DNA of 64,000 nt from Ignavibacteriota bacterium (GCA_019637995.1 JAHBUQ010000001.1:62001-126000); one strand, 5' to 3'. Positions 26,516 to 35,931 are shown, counted from the first letter of the stretch. Program-made: numbers and translations. The notes: generated by a model not told the origin, from the sequence alone.

Positions 26516-27526
26516 TTACCACCACCACTCGCGTTTGGATTGGCGTGTCATAAGGTCATGGATAGCTTCCATTGGTTTAACATTTTCAAATAATATACGG
26601 TAAACCTGTTCTGAAATCGGCATTTCGACATTATGCTTTTTGCCGAGCTCTATAGCAGCTTTTGTTGTATATACGCCCTCAGCAACCATTTTCATTTGGG
26701 ATGTTATATCTTCTAATGTTAAGCCTGAGCCTAATAATTCACCTACTTTTCTATTACGACTGTGACGACTGTTGCAAGTAACAAAAAGATCTCCTAAGCC
26801 GGAAAGACCTGAAAAAGTAATTGCTTTTGCCCCCATAGCAACTCCGAGTCGGGATATCTCAGCTAAACCTCTTGTAATCAATGCCGCTTTTGTATTATCG
26901 CCTAAACCAAGTCCGTCAATTATGCCTGCAGCAATGGCAATTACATTCTTTAGTGAGCCACCAAGTTCGCAACCTGTAACATCATCAGAGGCATAAACGC
27001 GGAAATATTCATTTGAGAATACCTGCTGAATTTCATGAGCAAAAATTATATTTTCTGAAGCACCAACGATTGTAGTAGGAGTTTTGCGGGATACTTCCTC
27101 AGCATGACTTGGACCTGTAAGCACTGCAAAGTGGCTTGAATCAATATCGCCACTTTTCTGAAAAATTTCGGATATTCTGCACAAAGTTTCAACTTCAACC
27201 CCTTTGCTACCATTGATTATGAATTTGTTTTTCATAGGCAGATTGTAATTCAGGATTGTTGATTTTATAAATTGTGTTGGAATAGTATTGACTAGCCATT
27301 CACAATCGGCAAGAAGTGCAGTATTGCTTGTAACAGAGATTGAATTATCAATTTCTACTCCGGGAAGATAGTCGGGATTTTTTCTGGTTTGATTAATAAT
27401 ACTAACAAGATTTTCATCATGCGACCAGAGAGTAACTTCATAGCCATTGCTTGATAAAACAAGAGCCAGCGAAGTACCCCAACCGCCGGCTCCTAATACA
27501 CCTATATTTAGATTTTCTATTGTCAA
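26516..27526 (-). CDS. gpsA: Glycerol-3-phosphate dehydrogenase [NAD(P)+]
   Basis: The 336-residue enzyme has the N-terminal nucleotide-binding motif GAGGWGTSLA and the GpsA core: NGSKGVE, LTGPSHAEEV, and GCELGGSLKNVIAIAAGI with the catalytic lysine, ending in the usual helical domain. It reduces dihydroxyacetone phosphate to sn-glycerol-3-phosphate for phospholipid synthesis. Its start overlaps the plsY stop by 4 bases, and PlsY uses the product in the next step, so the operon makes metabolic sense. Confidence 0.97.
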   Translation of the reverse strand: MTIENLNIGVLGAGGWGTSLALVLSSNGYEVTLWSHDENLVSIINQTRKNPDYLPGVEIDNSISVTSNTALLADCEWLVNTIPTQFIKSTILNYNLPMKNKFIINGSKGVEVETLCRISEIFQKSGDIDSSHFAVLTGPSHAEEVSRKTPTTIVGASENIIFAHEIQQVFSNEYFRVYASDDVTGCELGGSLKNVIAIAAGIIDGLGLGDNTKAALITRGLAEISRLGVAMGAKAITFSGLSGLGDLFVTCNSRHSRNRKVGELLGSGLTLEDITSQMKMVAEGVYTTKAAIELGKKHNVEMPISEQVYRILFENVKPMEAIHDLMTRQSKREWWW

Positions 27527-28224
27527 TTTTCTTCTTTGGGTTTATTCTTCAGTTTAATTAACTGTAACTTTGAAAATTTATTTTCATTGCCTTGTAAAAG
27601 TCTTTTAATATTTGCTCTGTGAGTATAAATCACAAGTACCATCAATCCAAGTGCAAAGTATATCAGGACACTATACCCGGGTATATCAGCACCGAAAATG
27701 TTGTATCTGACTATCATTGATGACGGAATTGAAAAAGCCGCCATAATTGAGCCAAGTGAAATATATCCTGAGAAAATTACTGTCAGTGCAAAAAGCGAGA
27801 AGGCAATCAATACATCATAAGGGGCAAGACCAATAAGCATACCGGCGGCTGTATTTACACCTTTACCTCCCTTAAATCCTGCAAAAACAGACCATATATG
27901 TCCAACTACTGCTGACACACCGGCAAGAAGTTTGAGAAGTGTGATATGCTCGAACATTGTAGCATTCGGAAAAATTAAACCTTCACCAATATAACCGGCA
28001 ACAAGAACTACAGCAAGATAACCTTTTAGTATATCTGTAATCTGAACAAATAAACCCCACTTCCAGCCCAAAATCCTAAAAGCATTAGTACTACCCATAT
28101 TGCCGCTTCCTTTTGTGCGGATATCAAATCCGAAAAAGCGCTTGCTTACTATAATAGCTGTGGGTATGCTACCAACGAAATAACTTAATACAGCTATTAA
28201 TGCTATTTTTAAAACTACTTCCAT
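27523..28224 (-). CDS. plsY: Glycerol-3-phosphate acyltransferase PlsY
   Basis: The 233-residue membrane protein has the PlsY motifs SIPTAII, KGSGNMGSTNAFR, GHIWSVFAGFKGGKGV and a third conserved segment with NIKRLLQGNE at the end, on about seven hydrophobic helices. It acylates sn-glycerol-3-phosphate from acyl phosphate at the membrane. A charged C-terminal tail (KLQLIKLKNKPKEEN) is somewhat longer than usual. It heads the operon with gpsA. Confidence 0.96.
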   Translation of the reverse strand: MEVVLKIALIAVLSYFVGSIPTAIIVSKRFFGFDIRTKGSGNMGSTNAFRILGWKWGLFVQITDILKGYLAVVLVAGYIGEGLIFPNATMFEHITLLKLLAGVSAVVGHIWSVFAGFKGGKGVNTAAGMLIGLAPYDVLIAFSLFALTVIFSGYISLGSIMAAFSIPSSMIVRYNIFGADIPGYSVLIYFALGLMVLVIYTHRANIKRLLQGNENKFSKLQLIKLKNKPKEEN

Positions 28225-28327
28225 AAATCACTATGCTAAAAAAATTGCAAAAACACAAAATTTTAAAATAATCGAATTATTTTAAAAAAACAAACATATT
28301 GTTAATAAAGAGTGAATTTTTGCTAAA

Positions 28328-29101
28328 TTATTTTAAAAAATCTTTAAAATGGTGCATTGATATACCTGCAGCAACTGCCACATTTAATGATTCAGCATCT
28401 CCAAATCCAACAATTTTAAATTTCTTAGTTAGAATTTCATTTACATCATCTGAAATTCCCTTAGCTTCACTGCCGAAAACCACTCCGAACTTTTTCTTAA
28501 CTTTGGTTTTTTCAATTGTGTCATCAGTATTAAGTGTCGCTCCTAAAATATCAAATCCTTTGTAGTGTTCATTTATATAACCTGCTAAGTCCGGTGCATA
28601 ATGAATTGCTGTTTTGAAAATTGCACCCATAGTCGAGCGTACAGTTTTCGGATTATAGCAGTCTGCGCAATCTCTGCCGATTAATATCTGGTCGAACCCA
28701 AACCAATTCGCTGTTCGGATAATAGTTCCAACATTGCCCGGGTCTGCAACGCCATCAAGTGCTATGAATGGCTTGCTGTAGTCAGGCTCAATAGTCTGAA
28801 TATTAACAACTGCCAGAATGCTCTGAGGGGATTTTGTGTCGGTAAGCTGGTCAAAAAGATGTTTTTGAGCAGCATAAACCGGAACTCCTTTTTCAGAATA
28901 GTACTCTGCTATTTCGAGAACATCCTGCGTAGGGGAATCTCTAAGTACAACAAGTTCGGTCGTAAAACCGCTTTTGGTGAGCTCCGAAACTAATCGCTCA
29001 CCTTCCGCAACGAATAATCCGTTTTGGTCGCGAAACGGTTTTTGGTGAAGAGAACGTATCAGTTTCTTCAGCTTCTGGGATACCTGCATTGTGTATAACA
29101 T
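28328..29101 (-). CDS. TrmH/SpoU family RNA 2'-O-methyltransferase
   Basis: About 257 residues. The N-terminal half is a substrate-binding domain (LHQKPFRDQNGLFVAEGERLV). The C-terminal half is the SPOUT knot with its motifs: ALDGVADPGNVGTIIRTA, GATLNTDD/FGSEAKGISD, and a final IVGFGDAESLNVAVA. These methylate 2'-OH groups in rRNA or tRNA using SAM; the RNA target is not readable here. The frame starts at a TTG (29104); the ATG at 29101 or 29089 is more likely and neither has a clear ribosome-binding site. It diverges from the phosphorylase gene. Confidence 0.92.
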   Translation of the reverse strand: MLYTMQVSQKLKKLIRSLHQKPFRDQNGLFVAEGERLVSELTKSGFTTELVVLRDSPTQDVLEIAEYYSEKGVPVYAAQKHLFDQLTDTKSPQSILAVVNIQTIEPDYSKPFIALDGVADPGNVGTIIRTANWFGFDQILIGRDCADCYNPKTVRSTMGAIFKTAIHYAPDLAGYINEHYKGFDILGATLNTDDTIEKTKVKKKFGVVFGSEAKGISDDVNEILTKKFKIVGFGDAESLNVAVAAGISMHHFKDFLK

Positions 29102-29212
29102 CAATTAACTTATTTATTTTTTGAAAAATACTAAAATACAAAATATAAAAATACGATATATTTACAAAAAACAATTATTTTTACATAAGTTTTTATACCA
29201 AATTTGTAAAAT

Positions 29213-30511
29213 ATGCTAATTTCTGAGATTTTAAAGAAGAAAAGAGACGGTTTTGAGTTAACTCGAGACGAAATAAAATTTTTTGTCGAAGGGCTGAATA
29301 ATTCAAATGTCTCCGATTTGCAAGCGGCTGCATTTTTAATGGCATCATGTATTTGCGGTCTTAGTCCGGCTGAAATTTCCCAGCTGACTTTCAGTATGAG
29401 AGATTCAGGCAAAAAGTTCGATTTCACATCAATTCCTTACAAAAAAGTTGACAAACACTCAACCGGTGGGGTGGGCGATAAAATATCATTATTGATAACA
29501 CCGCTTTGTATGGCGTTTGATGTTGCTGTACCTATGATTTCAGGAAGAGGACTTGGTCATACCGGCGGGACAGTTGATAAACTGGAATCAATCACCGGAT
29601 TTAGAATACGACTTGATACTGAGGATTATGCTAAGCTTTTACATGAAAATGGAGTTTTTATGGCTTGCCAGACAGATGATATTGCTCCTGCTGATAAAAA
29701 GCTCTATCACATCCGCGATGTTACCGGCACTGTCGAATCGGTCGGGCTAATCACCGCATCAATACTAAGCAAAAAATTGGTCGAAGATTTGGATGCACTT
29801 GTTATTGATATGAAAGTCGGTAATGGTGCTTTTATGAAATCACTCGAGCAGTCTCGTGAGCTTGCAAGCTCAATGATTGATGTCGCTCGTCAAAGCGGAC
29901 TTGCTATGACTGTGATTTTTTCATCTATGGAGCAGCCACTTGGAAATAAAATCGGAAATTGGCTCGAAATTGAAGAAACTATGGATTCGCTCAAAGGGAA
30001 TTGCCCTGACGATATTAAAGAATTAACTCTCTCATTGACAGCTTCTATGCTTGTAAATGCAGATATTTTTAAAAGCAAAGCTCAGGCAATCATTGAACTT
30101 GAGAAAGTATTGAATTCCGGTATTGCTTTTAATAATTTTGTGAAGATGATTGAATCACAAGGTGGTGACTTAGAATCAAGTAAAAGAAAGTATGAAAATT
30201 ATCCAAATCAATCAATTTTTGCCGATAAGTCGGGATATATTCAGCAGATTGATACATTATATGTAGGTATTGCCGGTATTATGCTCGGCGGTGGAAGACG
30301 TGACATAAATGACCGCATTGATTACGGTGCAGGTATAATATTAAATAAAAAAATCGGTGATAGGGTAGAAGCGGGAGAGGAGATTGCCCTTATCCAATCC
30401 AAAGATACTACTTCTTTTTGTCAAGCTTCAGATTATCTGAAGAACTGCCTGATTATTGGTGATTCGAAGCCTGAAATACCTAAACTTATACTTGATGAGT
30501 GGACGGCATGA
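29213..30511 (+). CDS. Pyrimidine-nucleoside (thymidine) phosphorylase
   Basis: The 432-residue protein follows the family from end to end: the signature KVDKHSTGGVGDKISL, SGRGLGHTGGTVDKLE, VIDMKVGNGAFM, and a C-terminal domain with GVGGIM-like GIMLGGGRR. It splits thymidine, uridine or deoxyuridine with phosphate. The length and residues fit the Pdp/DeoA group, but thymidine versus broad specificity cannot be told. Its TGA overlaps the symporter ATG (ATGA), which suggests coupled nucleoside use. Confidence 0.94.
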   Translation: MLISEILKKKRDGFELTRDEIKFFVEGLNNSNVSDLQAAAFLMASCICGLSPAEISQLTFSMRDSGKKFDFTSIPYKKVDKHSTGGVGDKISLLITPLCMAFDVAVPMISGRGLGHTGGTVDKLESITGFRIRLDTEDYAKLLHENGVFMACQTDDIAPADKKLYHIRDVTGTVESVGLITASILSKKLVEDLDALVIDMKVGNGAFMKSLEQSRELASSMIDVARQSGLAMTVIFSSMEQPLGNKIGNWLEIEETMDSLKGNCPDDIKELTLSLTASMLVNADIFKSKAQAIIELEKVLNSGIAFNNFVKMIESQGGDLESSKRKYENYPNQSIFADKSGYIQQIDTLYVGIAGIMLGGGRRDINDRIDYGAGIILNKKIGDRVEAGEEIALIQSKDTTSFCQASDYLKNCLIIGDSKPEIPKLILDEWTA

Positions 30512-31911
30512 CCCTTGAAATTGCAGACATTCTTATAATCGTAATTTATTTTGCAATAGTTCTTTATGTCGGATTTGTAGTTGCAGGAAAAAAGGAACGG
30601 AAAAGTGAATCTAAGGAAGAATATTTATTAGCCGGCAGAAAACTGACTCTGCCGCTTTTTGTCGCTTCACTTGTTGCAACATGGTATGGAAGTATATTAG
30701 GTATCGGTGAATTTGTATATACTTCGGGATTTGTGGCTTGGGTTTGTTTCGGCTTGCCTTATTATATCGCTGCAGGAATTTTTGCGTATTTCTTAGCCGG
30801 AAAAATCAGGAGTTCAAACGTTACTTCAATTCCCGAGCAGATTAGAATGAAGTATGGAAAATATGCCGGAATAGCTGCATCAGTTATTGTTCTTGTTATT
30901 ACAATACCTGCGGCTTATATACTTATGCTTGGAGTAATAATTCAGCTTTTTTCGGGCTGGAGCTTATGGTTCTCAATAATTATTGGTGCTGTTTTATCGC
31001 TGATATACCTCTTTACAGGCGGCTTTAGGGCTGATGTTTATACCAACACAGCACAGTTTGTTTTAATGTATTTAGGCTTTGCTTTGCTGCTTGTTTTTGC
31101 ATTGATCAATTATGGCTCAATTGGAGATATGCTGACTTTACTTCCGGAAAACCACAAAACTTTCAAAGGTGATTACAATTGGCAGTTTCTCATTGCATGG
31201 TTTATTATTGCTTTTCAGACATTTGTTGACCCGAGCTTCCATCAGCGTTGTTCTGCAGCAACTTCACCCAAAACAGCCAGAAATGGTATATTCGTTTCAA
31301 TAGCATTCTGGGCAGTTTTTGATTTCCTGACCTTGACAACAGGTTTATTTGCTAAAGCATATTTGAATATTGAAAATCCCCTGATGTCATTCCCTTTGCT
31401 TGGAGAGGCAGTATTGCCGGCTTTTTTCAAAGGATTGTTTGTTGTTTCGCTTCTTGCTACCGTGATGTCAACTCTTGATAGTTATGCATTTTTAAGTGCA
31501 CTGACTATTGGAAATGACATTCTGTCAAATTTTAAGAAATTCAGTAAATTTTCTACTCAATCTCTTACTAAAGCAGGGCTTATAATCACAGGAATTGTAG
31601 GAGTGATTATTGCTATAGCTATGCCATCAGCAGTGGAAATTATCTATAAAACTGCATCTGTAGCTGTTCCGGGGTTGATTTTTCCTCTTACATTGAGTAT
31701 GAATTCCAAATTTGAAATTAAACCCAAAAGTGCCTTATTGATTATGATTTCATCAAGTTTAATTTCTTTATCCTGGACATTTCTGAAAGCCTATGAAATT
31801 AATTTCTTCAAAGATATTGAACCTATGTTTCCGGGCATTATTTTTGCATTTATTTTAACTTTGTTTTTCATAAAAAAGGTTGCACATAATGAATCTTTCA
31901 AATTCAATTAG
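30508..31911 (+). CDS. Sodium:solute symporter family protein
   Basis: A membrane protein of about 467 residues with around 13 helices, starting at the ATG within ATGA (30508); a GTG at 30499 in the same frame is less likely. The SSS-family pattern is visible: an N-terminal LLAGRKLTLPLFVASLVATWYGS stretch (sodium-solute core helix 1), LYLFTGGFRADVYT, and FHQRCSAA with helix breaks. Substrate is unknown; the overlapping pyrimidine phosphorylase makes a nucleoside or sugar possible. The end overlaps pgsA by 23 bases. Confidence 0.88.
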   Translation: MTLEIADILIIVIYFAIVLYVGFVVAGKKERKSESKEEYLLAGRKLTLPLFVASLVATWYGSILGIGEFVYTSGFVAWVCFGLPYYIAAGIFAYFLAGKIRSSNVTSIPEQIRMKYGKYAGIAASVIVLVITIPAAYILMLGVIIQLFSGWSLWFSIIIGAVLSLIYLFTGGFRADVYTNTAQFVLMYLGFALLLVFALINYGSIGDMLTLLPENHKTFKGDYNWQFLIAWFIIAFQTFVDPSFHQRCSAATSPKTARNGIFVSIAFWAVFDFLTLTTGLFAKAYLNIENPLMSFPLLGEAVLPAFFKGLFVVSLLATVMSTLDSYAFLSALTIGNDILSNFKKFSKFSTQSLTKAGLIITGIVGVIIAIAMPSAVEIIYKTASVAVPGLIFPLTLSMNSKFEIKPKSALLIMISSSLISLSWTFLKAYEINFFKDIEPMFPGIIFAFILTLFFIKKVAHNESFKFN

Positions 31912-32416
31912 TTTGTTGAGGATAATTTTGACATTCCCGGTAGCATATTTTATCTATGCAGGTGAAATCAATATTGCTATAATAATTGGTGTGATTGCAG
32001 GTTTGACTGATTTTCTTGATGGATTTTTCGCAAGGAAATTAAATCAGATAACTGACCTTGGAAAAATATTAGATCCTGTTGCAGATAAAGTATTTGTTGG
32101 TGTAATTGCTCTTGTGATGATATTGACCGAAGCTATGCCTGTTTGGTTTTTTCTGGCAGTAATTCTGAGAGATTTGTTGATATTAGCAGGAGGCTTATAT
32201 CTTAAGAAAAAATACGAGGTGGTTCCTACATCGAATTTTGAGGGAAAAGTAACTTTTTTTCTTATTGTGATTACGATGCTTGGAGTGGTTCTTGAGTTTA
32301 ACTATGCAATTTTTTACGGCTTCTATCTCTGCACAGCAGCCCTGATATATTCATTTGGAACATACATTCAGCGGATGATGGAGATAATTAAGGAAAACCG
32401 ATTATCTAGAAATTAA
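31889..32416 (+). CDS. pgsA: CDP-alcohol phosphatidyltransferase (PgsA-like)
   Basis: About 175 residues from the ATG at 31889, with AAGG nine bases before it; a TTG at 31880 is open but unlikely. The CDP-alcohol motif DGX2ARX8GX3DX3D is complete at about 43-65 (DGFFAR, then G, D and D at the right spacing). Several membrane helices flank it. The expected reaction is transfer of phosphatidyl from CDP-diacylglycerol to glycerol-3-phosphate, giving phosphatidylglycerol-phosphate. Close relatives use other alcohols, so the substrate is likely but not proven. Confidence 0.9.
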   Translation: MNLSNSISLLRIILTFPVAYFIYAGEINIAIIIGVIAGLTDFLDGFFARKLNQITDLGKILDPVADKVFVGVIALVMILTEAMPVWFFLAVILRDLLILAGGLYLKKKYEVVPTSNFEGKVTFFLIVITMLGVVLEFNYAIFYGFYLCTAALIYSFGTYIQRMMEIIKENRLSRN

Positions 32417-32552
32417 TTAATAAAAAAAATTATCTATATTTTGAGATTTACTAAACGAAAGGTTATTTCTTATTTGTAAAATAATTTTTGTTTTTTCAAA
32501 GAATATTTGTATTTTAGATAATTATTAATCACAAATTGTAAAAAGATTTGTT

Positions 32553-33806
32553 ATGATCATACATTCAATATACCCTAAGCTGATGGTTGCAATTGTAGCT
32601 TTCCTTTTTATTATTCAATTCAGTTCTAATGCTTCCGAAAATGTACAAAGACATTACCAAGAAAATCCATTATTGTCAAATTGGGTCCCACATATAAGTC
32701 AAGATATTCATGGAAACATGTGGTTTTCAGGTGGATGGGGTGCTTGTTACTTTGATGGTTATAATTGGAATTATATTGACAGTACAAATTCAGGAATTCC
32801 AAATGATGTAGTCAGAGCATCTTGTAAAGACGGAAATGGTAATGTCTGGATAAGTTTAATGATGAATGGTCTTATAAAATTCAATAAAAATGGATATGAA
32901 AATTTAAAAGAAAAATTTCCTGATATTATTGGTAAGAACGTAGTTCGCTTGGAATATAATAATAATACTAATAGTGTCTATCTTATAAGTGAGAAGGGTT
33001 CTTATAAGTTTGATGGTGAAAACTGGATTGAACTTTACGAGTATGGTATATCACTAAACTATATTATTGACGAAGAAGGCATTGTATGGTGGAATGAACA
33101 AAATATCATTTGCCATTCTGACAATGGAAATGTTTTTTGTGACTTTAATAATTCTTACAAAGGAAAACAAAGTAGGTATTACAATTTTGCTATAGATAAA
33201 ATTGGCAATAAATATCTTTCAACGGAACATGGTATAATGAAGTATGATGGTAAGGAATGGAAAAAGATAGAAGCAGATTTTATAGAGGACTACGAAAAGC
33301 ATGAAATATTTGCCCCTCAAATAATCTGTGATAAAGAAAATAATCTTTGGGCTCTTAATTCTCGCGGAAAAGTTGTAAAGTTCTTAGATGGGAGATGGCA
33401 CTTTAAGGGGCACGCTTATTATGGAAATGAAAGCAGGAAAGCTGAATACATTTTTTTTGATAAGAAAGGGCATCTATGGGTTGGTACAGGTATGCATGGA
33501 GTTTTTGAAATAATTGACAGTAGTATAGTTGCATCTGTTTATAATGAAAATCGAAAATTAAATTCAAATTTCGATATTTACCCCAACCCCGCTACAGATT
33601 TCATCACAATTTCTATCCCTGAAATCAACCATAGGGTTAACCCTATGGTTGATAAAGTGCAAATATTCGATATGCTTGGATTAGAGGTTTTATCTGTAGG
33701 GATAGGGCTTGACCTGTCCACACAGAAAATTGACGTATCTCATCTTCCCGCGGGAGTGTATATCATCCGTATTGGCAATATTGTGGAGAAATTTGTGAAG
33801 ATGTGA
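32553..33806 (+). CDS. Beta-propeller-like exported protein with T9SS sorting domain
   Basis: The 417-residue protein has an export segment (about 9-27), then repeated units such as DIHGNMWFSGGWGACYFDG, DGNGNVWISLMMNGLIKF, DKENNLWALNS and DKKGHLWVGTGMHGVF, the two-component-regulator-type propeller repeat. The last ~80 residues (FDIYPNPATDFITISI ... LPAGVYIIRIGNIVEKFVKM) are a type A T9SS sorting domain, for export across the outer membrane and anchoring or release at the surface. The sorting domain carries a 30-bp perfect DNA palindrome and a short repeat in its linker, listed separately. Confidence 0.85.
   Translation: MIIHSIYPKLMVAIVAFLFIIQFSSNASENVQRHYQENPLLSNWVPHISQDIHGNMWFSGGWGACYFDGYNWNYIDSTNSGIPNDVVRASCKDGNGNVWISLMMNGLIKFNKNGYENLKEKFPDIIGKNVVRLEYNNNTNSVYLISEKGSYKFDGENWIELYEYGISLNYIIDEEGIVWWNEQNIICHSDNGNVFCDFNNSYKGKQSRYYNFAIDKIGNKYLSTEHGIMKYDGKEWKKIEADFIEDYEKHEIFAPQIICDKENNLWALNSRGKVVKFLDGRWHFKGHAYYGNESRKAEYIFFDKKGHLWVGTGMHGVFEIIDSSIVASVYNENRKLNSNFDIYPNPATDFITISIPEINHRVNPMVDKVQIFDMLGLEVLSVGIGLDLSTQKIDVSHLPAGVYIIRIGNIVEKFVKM
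33624..33653. repeat. 30-bp perfect palindrome inside the sorting-domain coding sequence
   Basis: ATCAACCATAGGGTT is followed directly by its exact reverse complement, encoding INHRVNPMVDK. The identical 30 bp occur at 35722-35751 in the next gene. Confidence 0.95.
33699..33724 (+). repeat. Short dispersed repeat in the sorting-domain linker
   Basis: GGGATAGGGCTTGACCTGTCC and the next bases match the non-coding 36022-36047 at 21 of 26 positions. Here the repeat is read as codons between GLEV and KIDVSHLPAG. Confidence 0.6.
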
Positions 33807-33850
33807 GATAGTTAAATGTTGAATGTTCTTGAGTTGAAAGTTAAAAAGAG

Positions 33851-33887
33851 TTAGTTGTGCCACACTTGCGAAGTGTCGGACAACTAA
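33851..33887. repeat. Dispersed hairpin repeat after the first T9SS gene
   Basis: TTAGTTG pairs with CAACTAA and ACACTT with AAGTGT around a GCG loop, with a short mismatched bulge between. A closely similar hairpin follows the next gene at 35981. A T-rich tail may let it act as a weak terminator. Confidence 0.7.
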
Positions 33888-33912
33888 GTTTATTTAATAA
33901 ATGGAGTAACAT

Positions 33913-35931
33913 ATGTATAAAATGTTATTAATTACGATACTTCTGATGTTTCCAAGTATTTGTAATTCAACAGGATGGAAATATATAACCAGACCTTCGC
34001 AGAATAATAGTATAAACAAATTAATAAATAAATTGGAATGTTTCAGTCCTGATTACTGCATAGCATATATTGGCAATGGAAATACTTATGTGTCTTCCGA
34101 TCAAGGATTGAAATGGGATTCTGTTTATAAATTTAATAAACTGCCGGACACATGGTTCATAGTTTCTAAGGACACGCAATACTATGTATATTACGAAGAT
34201 TGTAATTGTGGTAAACCAATTTATAAAAAGAAAATTGAAATGGTTTATGATAATTTCAAGGATGTACGAACTGTTTTGGAAAGAGATACTGCTCATAGTG
34301 AGGTTATACTATTTTTACCGTATATGCTGAATAGTAAAAAAGGATTAATGTTATCTTATGAATTTAAAAATGATTTTTCGTTTGATTTTGACAATATCAA
34401 CTATTATTTGTTAAAGACAGAAGATGGTTGGCATACAACAAGTAGGATTGACCCGCCAAAAAGTTTTACAAGGCCTGGCAGAGCTTATTATACATTTTCT
34501 AATGGAGATATATTGTTTTATCAAAGTGGACAATACAAATATATTAATAACTCCGACACAGTCACACGTGGAAGAATAGCTTCACGTTATAATTTTGAAA
34601 AAGACCAATGGACACTTTTATATGAATTTCCAAAAATTGTAAATGAAGACACTACATATTATGAGTTAGGACCAGGTTTAATACAAATGGTAAACGACAG
34701 TGTTGGATTTGGTTACAGGGCACGACAAGCCGCTGCAACGATTGATAGTTCTATGTACTTTTATGACGTATTTTACCGTACAAGAGATGGTGGAAAATCT
34801 TGGCAAAAAACTATGGATACACTCAGACTTTCAGCAAAGGATGATTTGCAGAGTTTCTCGTTTTATGACGAGAAAAACGGCTTGCTTGTGGGTCGTAACG
34901 GCAAGGTATTGATGACAAATGATGGCGGTGATACATGGTATTTAGAAGACCCAAAAGCATTTTCTAAATCTCATTTAATAGCAGTGATGGATGTGGACTG
35001 GGCAGGTCAATTTCCAATTATAGGTACCCGGCTTGATGGCGATATATATCGCTATGAGGGCAATTTTTTCAAATTTGACTTTAAAGCACCTGACTTATTT
35101 TACCCTAAATCAGAAAGTGTTGGAAATTCATATAATATACTTTTCCGGTGGGAGAAATTGCGTGATGCAACAAGCTATAAGTTTGAATTATCAAAAGATT
35201 CTGAATTCAGTAATATTTTAAGAGTTACTGATGGAAACCAGATGAATTCGAATTATAATGGATTAGAACCATTTACAGAATACTGGTGGCGAGTCAGTTC
35301 AACGAATGGTCAGGAATCAAAAACCTCAGCCCCTGCAAAATTCCGAACCCAGATGCCACTGCCCCAATTAACTTCTCCAATATGTGGTAAAAAAGAGGAG
35401 GAATTAAAACTGAACCTTACCTGGAATACAGTCAAGGGAGCAGAATATTACAGAATACGAGTAACAAAAGATGGCACACTCAGCACATTTGACTATGAAT
35501 ACGAAGGCATAACAACGACTGAAATTGAAATAGAAGAACTTGATGATCTTACACTCTATTATTGGCAGGTACAGCCCTACCGCACTGATGAAGTTGGCAG
35601 ATGGTCGGATGTATGCTACTTCACAACCAAGCTCGGCACTTCAGTTATAGATGGAAATAATATAATTTTCAGGATAAAGCCCAATCCCGCAAGTGATTAT
35701 ATTACAATTTCTATCCCTGAAATCAACCATAGGGTTAACCCTATGGTTGATAAAGTGCAAATATTTGATATGCTTGGAATTGAGGTAGCGCAGACGCCCT
35801 CGTCTGTGAATAATATGAAAAATACTCAGACGGGAGCGTCTGAGCTACTAAGAATTGACGTATCGCATCTGCCCGCAGGCGTGTATATCATCCGTATTGG
35901 CAATATTGTAGAGAAATTTGTGAAGATGTGA
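33913..35931 (+). CDS. Large exported protein with BNR/Ycf48-like repeats, Fn3-like domains and T9SS sorting domain
   Basis: The 672-residue protein has a signal peptide (about 1-18). Repeats such as YVSSDQGLKWDSVY, RTRDGGKSWQKT and MTNDGGDTWYLEDP are BNR/sialidase-like or Ycf48-like propeller blades. Two Fn3-like domains follow (about 395-480 and 485-575; FRWEKLRDATSYKFELS, LTWNTVKGAEYYRIRV). The end is a T9SS sorting domain (KPNPASDYITISI ... KFVKM) almost identical to that of the gene before, but with a 22-residue insert (QTPSSVNNMKNTQTGASELL) where an inverted repeat lies. It is probably a surface protein; no enzyme activity is evident. Confidence 0.85.
   Translation: MYKMLLITILLMFPSICNSTGWKYITRPSQNNSINKLINKLECFSPDYCIAYIGNGNTYVSSDQGLKWDSVYKFNKLPDTWFIVSKDTQYYVYYEDCNCGKPIYKKKIEMVYDNFKDVRTVLERDTAHSEVILFLPYMLNSKKGLMLSYEFKNDFSFDFDNINYYLLKTEDGWHTTSRIDPPKSFTRPGRAYYTFSNGDILFYQSGQYKYINNSDTVTRGRIASRYNFEKDQWTLLYEFPKIVNEDTTYYELGPGLIQMVNDSVGFGYRARQAAATIDSSMYFYDVFYRTRDGGKSWQKTMDTLRLSAKDDLQSFSFYDEKNGLLVGRNGKVLMTNDGGDTWYLEDPKAFSKSHLIAVMDVDWAGQFPIIGTRLDGDIYRYEGNFFKFDFKAPDLFYPKSESVGNSYNILFRWEKLRDATSYKFELSKDSEFSNILRVTDGNQMNSNYNGLEPFTEYWWRVSSTNGQESKTSAPAKFRTQMPLPQLTSPICGKKEEELKLNLTWNTVKGAEYYRIRVTKDGTLSTFDYEYEGITTTEIEIEELDDLTLYYWQVQPYRTDEVGRWSDVCYFTTKLGTSVIDGNNIIFRIKPNPASDYITISIPEINHRVNPMVDKVQIFDMLGIEVAQTPSSVNNMKNTQTGASELLRIDVSHLPAGVYIIRIGNIVEKFVKM
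35722..35751. repeat. 30-bp perfect palindrome, second copy
   Basis: Identical to 33624-33653 and at the same place in the sorting domain. Confidence 0.95.
35785..35848. repeat. Imperfect inverted repeat inserted in frame in the sorting domain
   Basis: GTAGCGCAGACGCCC... (35785-35806) and ...CAGACGGGAGCGTCTGAGCTAC (35827-35848) are 22-base arms matching at 19 of 22 positions around a 20-base loop. The first T9SS gene lacks it, so it looks like a palindromic element that keeps the frame open. Confidence 0.8.
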
